Positions 58,928 to 64,000 of a DNA stretch of 64,000 bases are shown in pieces. Position 1 is the stretch's first letter. Each line of letters starts with the position of its first letter. The notes under the pieces are model-generated. The model had not been told where the DNA came from and ran no database searches. It was given only the letters and a program-made list of their open reading frames with translations. The DNA comes from JANXXV01 sp038230275. Its GTDB lineage: Bacteria; Acidobacteriota; Terriglobia; Bryobacterales; Bryobacteraceae. Made by a program: the position numbers and the translations under genes. The stretch spans positions 1 through 64,000 of the forward strand of contig JBBRNO010000018.1 of the NCBI GenBank assembly GCA_038230275.1, read 5' to 3'.

Positions 58928-59644
58928 ATGGCTACTTTAACTTCTGTGATGACGGTGCTGAAAGCGAAAGGCACGGAGCAATATCGCAAGACCTATGCCA
59001 GGCACGGGATGGCGAAGGAGCGGGTGCTTGGGGTGAGTTCCGCCGATATGAAGGCGATCGCGAAAACGATTAAGGGCGAGCAGGAATTGGCGCTTGCTTT
59101 GTATGCAACGGGCGTGATGGAAGCGATGTATGTGGCCGGCATGGTGGCGAATGGCGCGCTAATGACCAAGGCTCAACTGCATTCCTGGGCCCAGAGCGCT
59201 GAGGGGCTGCGGATGGTGTCGGAGTATACGATCGCGTGGGTGGCGTCGGAGAGTCCGTTTGGGCGCGAACTGGCGATGAAGTGGATTGCCTCGAACAAAG
59301 AGCACGTCGCGGCGGCGGGATGGGCAACCTATTCGGGGTTGATGATTGTACGGCCGGACGCGGAACTCGATCTTGGTGAGATCGAAGGCTTGCTGGACAA
59401 AGTTGTGGCTGAACTTGCGGGAGCGCAGGACCGCGTGAAGTCCACCATGAATTCTTTCGTCATCGCTGTTGGCTGCTACGTGAAGCCGCTGATGAAACAG
59501 GCCAAAGCTGCGGCCTACCTGCTGGGTAAGGTGTCCGTGGATGTAGGCGATACGGCTTGCAAGGTACCTGAGGCGATGGCTTATATCGACAAGATGGAAG
59601 CGGCGGGTAAGGCGGGCATCAAAAGGAAGACCATCCGCTGCTGA
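58928..59644 (+). CDS. DNA alkylation repair protein, AlkD-like
   Basis: A 238-residue all-helical protein of the AlkD/AlkC type. Repeating HEAT-like helices are visible from residue 1 to 230 (LKAKGTEQYRKTYARHGMAK, VLGVSSADMKAIAKTIKGEQ, AGMVANGALMTKAQLHSWAQ). AlkD removes alkylated purines without base flipping; relatives sometimes lack the catalytic Trp/Asp/Trp set, and I cannot confirm the residues by eye. It starts ATG at 58928. The stop at 59642-59644 is directly followed in frame by a transposase remnant. Likely a base-excision repair enzyme or a related DNA-binding protein. Confidence 0.82.
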   Translation: MATLTSVMTVLKAKGTEQYRKTYARHGMAKERVLGVSSADMKAIAKTIKGEQELALALYATGVMEAMYVAGMVANGALMTKAQLHSWAQSAEGLRMVSEYTIAWVASESPFGRELAMKWIASNKEHVAAAGWATYSGLMIVRPDAELDLGEIEGLLDKVVAELAGAQDRVKSTMNSFVIAVGCYVKPLMKQAKAAAYLLGKVSVDVGDTACKVPEAMAYIDKMEAAGKAGIKRKTIRC

Positions 59645-59899
59645 ATCCCTTTCGCTGAAAACAACGAGCCGCTAACCGCAGTAGCACGCGCCGCCGGGAT
59701 TCCATATCGGACGGCACATCATTTGGTTTCGGAGTATCGCCGGATCGGGTTGACGGCGCAAGTCCGCAAGAAACGCGCGGATCGCGGTGGACGCCGCGCA
59801 GTGTCGGCCAAGCTCAAGGAAGTCATTGAAGGTCTCGCTCTGCAAAAGCCGCCTCTGCCAATCGCGGCAAGCTATTCCGCGGAAGGCGCGTTCTCTTGA
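59645..59899 (+). pseudogene. Transposase remnant (Mu-type, helix-turn-helix part)
   Basis: Open in frame from the AlkD-like stop to 59899 without a start codon. It reads EPLTAVARAAGIPYRTAHHL, VSEYRRIGLTAQVRKKRADR and KLKEVIEGLALQKPPLPIAA, which resembles the N-terminal HTH region of Mu-type transposases. The DDE core is absent; after IAASYS the sequence runs into the 3' end of the MarR gene. This is the only mobile-element trace I found in the window, and it lies in a cluster of accessory genes. Confidence 0.6.
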
Positions 59900-60351
59900 A
59901 GTTTCCGGCAAAGCCCTTGCACAACATGCAGCGCCGTTTCGATTTCCCGAACCTTCGTCCCTTCCGCTAAGCCGTTGACCCAAGGTGCCTGCAATCTCGT
60001 GATGGCCTCGAACGCTCGATGTCCTTCATCGGTGATAGCCAACAAGGTCGCGCGAATATGGCGGGGGTTGGGTTGGAACGAGAGAAGTCCGGCTGCTTCA
60101 AGATCGTTCACTACGCGCTGAACGGATTGACGTGCCAGCCCCATGTCGCGAGCGACCCAGGCAACTGGCTTTGGCTCGGACGAGCGGGCGACGGCACTCA
60201 AGACCTGCCAACGGGCACTGGTCAGGCCGACGCTGCGTGTCAGCCGGGCACCCGCGGCCATTAGCAGGCCGTGTAACCGGAAGGACGCACGGATGAACTG
60301 TGTCATCGCCGCTCCCTCCGGGGTGTGCCCCTTGTAGAAACTATTTTTCAT
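59872..60351 (-). CDS. MarR family transcriptional regulator
   Basis: A 159-residue winged-helix regulator, start chosen at the ATG at 60351 (an in-frame ATG at 60387 lies inside the operator). The MarR core is FIRASFRLHGLLMAAGARLT, SARWQVLSAVARSSEPKPVA, recognition helix VARDMGLARQSVQRVVNDLE and wing PNPRHIRATLLAITDEGHRA. MarR proteins bind palindromic operators as dimers and are released by phenolic or oxidising ligands. It is divergent from the isochorismatase gene across a double operator (60370-60415), so it most likely represses both directions. Its 3' end overlaps the transposase remnant. Confidence 0.9.
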   Translation of the reverse strand: MKNSFYKGHTPEGAAMTQFIRASFRLHGLLMAAGARLTRSVGLTSARWQVLSAVARSSEPKPVAWVARDMGLARQSVQRVVNDLEAAGLLSFQPNPRHIRATLLAITDEGHRAFEAITRLQAPWVNGLAEGTKVREIETALHVVQGLCRKLQENAPSAE

Positions 60352-60369
60352 CGGCCCTATTCTTTCAGA

Positions 60370-60415
60370 TTGACAGCGTGCTGTCAATAATTGTAAAGTA
60401 ACAGCACGCTGTCAA
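60370..60415. promoter_or_regulatory. Double MarR operator with overlapping divergent promoters
   Basis: Site 1, TTGACAGCGTGCTGTCAA at 60370-60387, is an 8-bp inverted repeat with a 2-bp centre. Site 2 at 60398-60415 (GTAACAGCACGCTGTCAA) is the same palindrome with two mismatches in its left arm, starting 28 bases later. Each contains a TTGACA -35-like hexamer: plus strand TTGACA-18-TAAAGT toward the isochorismatase gene, minus strand TTGACA-17-AATTAT toward marR. Binding of the adjacent regulator would block both; that is inference. Confidence 0.75.
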
Positions 60416-60429
60416 GTAAGGCCTCGGGA

Positions 60430-61029
60430 TTGAGCGGGACAGCAAGAAGGAGATACTTCATACTGAGATTCAATCTCGAAGACACGGCCGTGATCCTGAT
60501 CGACCATCAGGTAGGGACCAATACGTGGGCCAGTTCCACTCCGCTGGAGTTATTGCAACGGAATGTGATCATCCTGGCGAAGTTCGCCAAGGGGACGGGG
60601 ATGCCTGTGGTGCTCACGTCAAGCCAGGAAACCAACGTCGATGTTCAGGGGCCACTGATGCCTGAGCTGCAGACAATCCTGCCCGAAGCCTTTGCCGCCC
60701 GCACCAAACGAAAGGGTGTGGTCAACGCCTGGGATGACGACGATTTCGCTAATGCCTGCCGCAAGATTGGCAGGCGCAATCTGGTGATGGCCGGCGTAAC
60801 AACTGACGTCTGCATGGTGTCACCAGCCATCAGTGCGCTGGAAGAAGGCTTCCACGTTCAGGTGGTTTGCGATGCATGCGGATCGTCAAATCAAATTGCT
60901 GAGGAGATGTCTTGGCGCCGGATGGAGGCCGCTGGAGTTCGCCTTACCAGTACCAACGCAATCGTCGCCGAGCTTGTCAAGAACTGGGCGAGTCCAGCCG
61001 GGGCGGTGGCTTTTCCTTTGTTGACGTGA
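60430..61029 (+). CDS. Isochorismatase family cysteine hydrolase
   Basis: A 199-residue reading from TTG at 60430. Family features are AVILIDHQVGTNTWASS (Asp of the catalytic triad), the Lys region RTKRKGVVNAWDD, and the nucleophile Cys in AGVTTDVCMVSPAISALEEG. The best ribosome site (AAGAAGGAGATA at 60445-60456) points to codons ATA (60460) or CTG (60463) just before RFNLED, which is the family's normal N-terminus; no ATG is present there. The true product may thus begin at CTG60463 or the ATG may have mutated to ATA. Enzymes of the family hydrolyse amides or isochorismate-like ethers. First gene after the MarR double operator. Confidence 0.82.
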   Translation: MSGTARRRYFILRFNLEDTAVILIDHQVGTNTWASSTPLELLQRNVIILAKFAKGTGMPVVLTSSQETNVDVQGPLMPELQTILPEAFAARTKRKGVVNAWDDDDFANACRKIGRRNLVMAGVTTDVCMVSPAISALEEGFHVQVVCDACGSSNQIAEEMSWRRMEAAGVRLTSTNAIVAELVKNWASPAGAVAFPLLT

Positions 61030-61131
61030 AATGCTGGGTTCTCCTCGGCGCCAGACCGAACGCCAGCGATATCCAAGAACCAATCCGACAAGGGTGTTTC
61101 ACGTGACCGCAAGATAAGGATACTTAGATGA

Positions 61132-61266
61132 CCACATCCAACGATCGGTCTGAGCGCCGGAAACGAAGTTCGTGCCCAGCTGATGGTCAATCAGCAGTTG
61201 ACGGAGCGCAAAGCTCAACATGCGGTTGGTACCTCGGAGCAGACTGCACGTTCGCACAAGGAGTGA
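61132..61266 (+). other. C-terminal remnant of an unrecognised gene
   Basis: An open stretch with no start codon, reading PTIGLSAGNEVRAQLMVNQQ followed by LTERKAQHAVGTSEQTARSH and a stop at 61264-61266. The composition is protein-like and the last part resembles the end of a hydrolase-type protein, but I cannot name the family. It lies between the isochorismatase gene and the SnoaL-like gene, and with the fragment at 61693 suggests that genes were deleted here. Confidence 0.35.
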
Positions 61267-61270
61267 AATC

Positions 61271-61672
61271 ATGACCAACGTTGAACTGGTACGGGTTTTT
61301 TACGCGGCGTTCGATACCAACCAACCGCAACTGCTGGATGAGGTGTGTAGCGATGATTGGAAGCCGATTCCGGCGGTGCCCGGCAATCCTGGTGGATTGA
61401 CCGGACAAAAAGGCACGATCGGCTATCTCAACAGTGTGTTCGAGAATTTGAGATACACGGTTGTCGAGTTAACCGACGGTGGGCCGGATACGGTCGTCGC
61501 GCGCGCTCAGTTGGCTGGTAATCAGATTGGCGAGTTCCTCGGCGTCGATCCGACCGGGCGGAAGATCATTTTGGACACGATCGAAATTCACAAGATCGAC
61601 AGTGGCAAGATATGCCAGACCTACCATCTCGAAGACTTTTGGGGCGCTTACCAGCAAATGCGCGCGGGTTAG
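61271..61672 (+). CDS. SnoaL-like polyketide cyclase/ester cyclase family protein
   Basis: A 133-residue NTF2-like protein from the ATG at 61271 (AAGGAG 8 bases upstream). NVELVRVFYAAFDTNQPQLL, the pocket DWKPIPAVPGNPGGLTGQKG, and TGRKIILDTIEIHKIDSGKI with YHLEDFWGAYQQM match SnoaL-like ester cyclases, a family common in stress and detoxification operons. No catalytic residue can be assigned with certainty; an Asp or His near residues 110-120 would be expected. Second intact gene of the MarR-linked cluster. Confidence 0.8.
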   Translation: MTNVELVRVFYAAFDTNQPQLLDEVCSDDWKPIPAVPGNPGGLTGQKGTIGYLNSVFENLRYTVVELTDGGPDTVVARAQLAGNQIGEFLGVDPTGRKIILDTIEIHKIDSGKICQTYHLEDFWGAYQQMRAG

Positions 61673-61692
61673 TTGGCGTGGGCGTGCAATCA

Positions 61693-62058
61693 ATGCAACA
61701 GCTTACTATTGGCCACCCTCCGCACAGGGTCTCATGCGCCATTAGCGCATTCGAGAAGGGCTTCAACGATTCGGCACTGGCGCTCGGCCACGAGGTCTAT
61801 TACTGCTACGATGGTGCCGGTGCGGTGGACAAGATGTCGATGATGGCAACGATGCCGCGTGAGACGCAAATGGGAGCCGTCGTGCTGCCCTGGTACGCCG
61901 TGGCTGTTGACTGGCAGAAGAACTGGACATTGCCCGGTGGCCAGGGACTCGGTGAAATCTTCGCTGAACATCTCGTGCACTACGAGTACGTGGCGCAGGC
62001 ACAGCAGGACAATATGGAGGCTGGCGCATCGGCGACCGGAACGAAATTAAAGTCATGA
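61693..62058 (+). pseudogene. C-terminal isochorismatase-like fragment
   Basis: A 121-codon frame from ATG 61693 (an earlier in-frame ATG at 61612 overlaps the SnoaL gene). The sequence CAISAFEKGFNDSALALGHE, VYYCYDGAGAVDKM, VVLPWYAVAVDWQKNW and GQGLGEIFAEHLVHYEYVAQ aligns by eye with the C-terminal half of isochorismatase/YcaC-like hydrolases (VxPAISAxEEGF, AGVxLxNWFAVAxELxRDW). The Asp/Lys/Cys triad part that normally precedes it is missing, so it is probably a degraded gene. It overlaps the next cupin start (ATGA). A short functional protein cannot be excluded. Confidence 0.5.
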
Positions 62059-62546
62059 ACACTCCCTTTCTACCTTTCAAAAGCGATGCCGCCACGGCTC
62101 CTGCCTATTGGTTTCTCGATTGTCTATGGATTATTCACGCTACGGGTGCACAGACCGGGGGGGAGTACTCCGTTATCGAACAGTTGATGCCCGAGGGCTC
62201 CGGTCCGCCACCGCATGTTCACCCGATCGAAGAAGTGTTCTATGTCAGCGAAGGTGAGATGACCGTGCAGGTGGGCGATGACGTGATTGTCCTCGGCCCC
62301 GGTTGCATCGGCCATGTGCCGCGCAACACGGTGCATTGGTTCAAGACGACCCAGGGACCATGCCGGGTGCTCAACTTTTACATGCCCGCCGGCTTTGAGC
62401 AGGTTCTGATGGGCTGTGCCCAGCCCGCGGAGTCCCGGACGCTGCCACCCAAGGGCTACGACAAAGCCACGCACGAACAAATGCTGCAGTTCCTCAACAA
62501 CTACTGGAGCTGCCAGCCTAACGCATCTTGGGCGGTACAAAAATGA
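62055..62546 (+). CDS. Cupin-domain protein
   Basis: A 163-residue cupin. Box 1 is GSGPPPHVHPIEEVFYVSEG (His55, His57 and Glu62 expected as ligands), box 2 GCIGHVPRNTVHWFK (His in VHW). It fits the quercetin-dioxygenase-like branch of small cupins with unknown activity. The start overlaps the preceding fragment's stop, and the stop overlaps the next ATG (ATGA at 62543-62546), so all three are translationally coupled. Expected role: a metal-dependent enzyme or binding protein for aromatic or carbonyl substrates of the MarR-linked operon. Confidence 0.85.
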   Translation: MNTPFLPFKSDAATAPAYWFLDCLWIIHATGAQTGGEYSVIEQLMPEGSGPPPHVHPIEEVFYVSEGEMTVQVGDDVIVLGPGCIGHVPRNTVHWFKTTQGPCRVLNFYMPAGFEQVLMGCAQPAESRTLPPKGYDKATHEQMLQFLNNYWSCQPNASWAVQK

Positions 62547-63490
62547 ACGAAAGCATGAAAGCGATTCGCATCCGTCAATACGGGAGCCCGGAGGTGCTGA
62601 CCCTCGAAGACGCGCCTCAGCCCGTCCCCGCGCCGGATGAAGTTCTCATCCGCGTCGTGGCTGCCTCGATCAACCCCATTGATTGCAAAATCCGTGCGGG
62701 CGTGATGACTAAGAGCCACCCGCTCTCGCTGCCAGCCACTTTGGGCTGGGATGCGTCGGGCATCGTGGACTCCGTTGGCGCCAACGTGACCCGCTTCAAG
62801 CCTGGCGATGCCGTATTCACCTACCCGGCGTTTGGCACGTCGGGTACCTACGCTGAGTTTGTGGCGGTGAAAGAGTCGCAGGTTGCGCTGAAGCCGAAGA
62901 CTACCTCGTTGGTGGAGGCGGCCGCGTTGCCGATGACGGCGCAGGCGGCATGGATGGCGGTGATCACCGTGGGACAAGTGTCAGCCGGTCAGCGCGTGCT
63001 AATTCACGGCGCTTCGGGAGGTCTCGGCTCCATCGCTGTGCAACTCGCCAAGTGGCGCGGTGCGCATGTCGTTGGCACGGCGTCCGGCGACAATCTCAAA
63101 GTGGTGCAAACGCTCGGGGCGGATGAAGTCATCGACTATCGGACTACGCCCTTCCAGAGCATGGTCCGTGACGCGGATATGGTTCTCGACACCATTGGCG
63201 GCCAGACACAAGAAGACTCTTGGGCGGTGCTTAGGCCGGGTGGCATTCTGGTAGCCACAGCGATTCCGCCATCGCCCGAACGGGCCAAGGCGGCAGGCGT
63301 CCGCGGAACCTTTATCTTCACTCAGCCTAGCGGCGACGTTCTCGCTCAAATAGCCGAGGTTGTAGACAGTGGCAAGGTGCGCCCGATCATCGGTGGGGAG
63401 TTCGCCCTGAAGGACGCACGCAAAGCCCACGAACTGAGCGAATCGGGCCGGGCTCGAGGAAAAATCGTGCTGTACATCGGACAGCCATAG
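62543..63490 (+). CDS. NADP-dependent alcohol dehydrogenase/quinone oxidoreductase
   Basis: A 315-residue MDR-superfamily reductase starting at the ATG at 62543 (MNESMKAIRI). Substrate domain ends before LIHGASGGLGSIAVQLAKWR, the Rossmann loop (about residues 153-172), and HVVGTASGDN follows. GWDASGIVDSVGANV and TLGADEVIDYRTT are typical of zinc-independent quinone oxidoreductases; no zinc-binding Cys pattern is seen. Such enzymes reduce quinones or enones with NADPH, a common target of MarR-type regulators. It is coupled to the cupin upstream and 23 bases before the last cupin. Confidence 0.9.
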   Translation: MNESMKAIRIRQYGSPEVLTLEDAPQPVPAPDEVLIRVVAASINPIDCKIRAGVMTKSHPLSLPATLGWDASGIVDSVGANVTRFKPGDAVFTYPAFGTSGTYAEFVAVKESQVALKPKTTSLVEAAALPMTAQAAWMAVITVGQVSAGQRVLIHGASGGLGSIAVQLAKWRGAHVVGTASGDNLKVVQTLGADEVIDYRTTPFQSMVRDADMVLDTIGGQTQEDSWAVLRPGGILVATAIPPSPERAKAAGVRGTFIFTQPSGDVLAQIAEVVDSGKVRPIIGGEFALKDARKAHELSESGRARGKIVLYIGQP

Positions 63491-63513
63491 AGGCCCCAAG
63501 TGGGAATTGAGTC

Positions 63514-63981
63514 ATGAACCTATTTACAGCCATCGCCACTTCGCCCGACGAGGGCGAGACCATGTACACGCTCGGACCGCATATGATCGTGAAGCTTTCA
63601 AGTGCGGCAACCAATGGACTCTACTTTCTTGCTGTTGAAGAGACTCCGTCAGGAATCGGCCCCGCGCTCCACGTGCATCATCAACAAGACGAGCTTTTTC
63701 ACGCACTGGAGGGCCACTACCGCTTTCAGGTGGGATCGCAAAGCATTGACGCCCCGATCGGTACAACCGCAGCTGTTCCACGCGGCACTCCCCACGCGTT
63801 CGTAAATGTGTCAGACAAACCGAGCAGACTGCTTTTTGTCTTGTCTCCCGGTCTCGATGCCGAAGGGTTCTTTCGAGGGATCTCGCGACTACCACAAGGC
63901 TCTCCTCCCGAACCTGCTGAACTTGCCAGGATCGGCGCCGAGTACGCTACCGAGTTCGTCGGTCCGCCGCTCAGCCGGTAG
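63514..63981 (+). CDS. Cupin-domain protein, last gene of MarR-linked operon
   Basis: A 155-residue cupin. Box 1 is ALHVHHQQDELFHALEGHYR (His-x-His, then Glu), box 2 GTTAAVPRGTPHAFVN with the distal His. It differs enough from the cupin at 62055 not to be a recent copy. It starts at 63514, 23 bases after the oxidoreductase stop, on the same strand. The frame ends at 63981, 19 bases from the window edge, so further operon genes may follow outside. Substrate unknown. Confidence 0.85.
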   Translation: MNLFTAIATSPDEGETMYTLGPHMIVKLSSAATNGLYFLAVEETPSGIGPALHVHHQQDELFHALEGHYRFQVGSQSIDAPIGTTAAVPRGTPHAFVNVSDKPSRLLFVLSPGLDAEGFFRGISRLPQGSPPEPAELARIGAEYATEFVGPPLSR

Positions 63982-64000
63982 AAATCGGAGATAGAACCCC

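Noticed and set aside
59672..59983. 103-codon minus-strand frame near marR
   Set aside because: Overlaps the MarR gene and the transposase remnant; translation shows no domain.

Overview
The window reads as a soil-type Acidobacteriota chromosome, most like the Bryobacterales/Solibacter lineage. This is inferred from family content, not from a marker gene: four loci of planctomycete-type c-type cytochrome/DUF1549-DUF1553 proteins (three with DUF1501 partners), an Oar-like TonB-dependent receptor with an N-terminal carboxypeptidase-regulatory domain, prolyl-oligopeptidase and M2 peptidases, paired PhyH dioxygenases and many SDR, cupin and amidohydrolase genes. No rRNA, tRNA, CRISPR array or intact insertion sequence was seen.

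Layout. 0.1-9 kb: a shortened GIY-YIG protein, then a tightly overlapped minus-strand operon (DUF1501, DUF1549/DUF1553 cytochrome, WD40-cytochrome, PPC protein). 8.4-10.8 kb: an eroded VOC/YCII gene, a lineage-type hypothetical and a broken PIN toxin locus. 10.9-20 kb: a serine hydrolase whose 3' end is tandemly duplicated, then a second cytochrome operon in another gene order and two secreted or unknown proteins. 20-36 kb: M2 peptidase, SDR plus cupin dioxygenase, a third and fourth cytochrome/DUF1501 pair, and between them a peptidase-creatininase-enolase operon. 36.3-37.4 kb: two tandem HicAB modules, the second with an amber codon in hicA. 37.4-49.3 kb: MFS transporter with a frameshifted amidohydrolase, seven-heme cytochrome, two convergent PhyH dioxygenases, two SDRs, two TPR proteins and a TonB-dependent receptor interrupted by one in-frame TGA.

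49.4-57.7 kb is the most distinctive accessory region: a split EamA transporter, a SelA-like PLP enzyme and a phosphotriesterase-family hydrolase on the minus strand; an Idh/MocA oxidoreductase, a dihydroorotase-like deacetylase and an amidohydrolase on the plus strand; then an enolase-superfamily enzyme and an acetamidase-family enzyme. It looks like a catabolic pathway for an amide-, amino- or lactone-bearing carbon source that I cannot assign. 57.8-64 kb: a truncated cyclic-nucleotide domain, an FMN split-barrel protein, AlkD-like repair protein, a transposase remnant, and a MarR-controlled detoxification-type operon (isochorismatase, SnoaL-like, cupins, quinone oxidoreductase) with a clear double operator.

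A striking general feature is the number of interrupted genes: in-frame stops in VOC/YCII, HicA and the TonB receptor; frameshifts in PIN, an amidohydrolase and a small conserved protein; truncations elsewhere. This could be real gene decay or assembly error; reads would decide.
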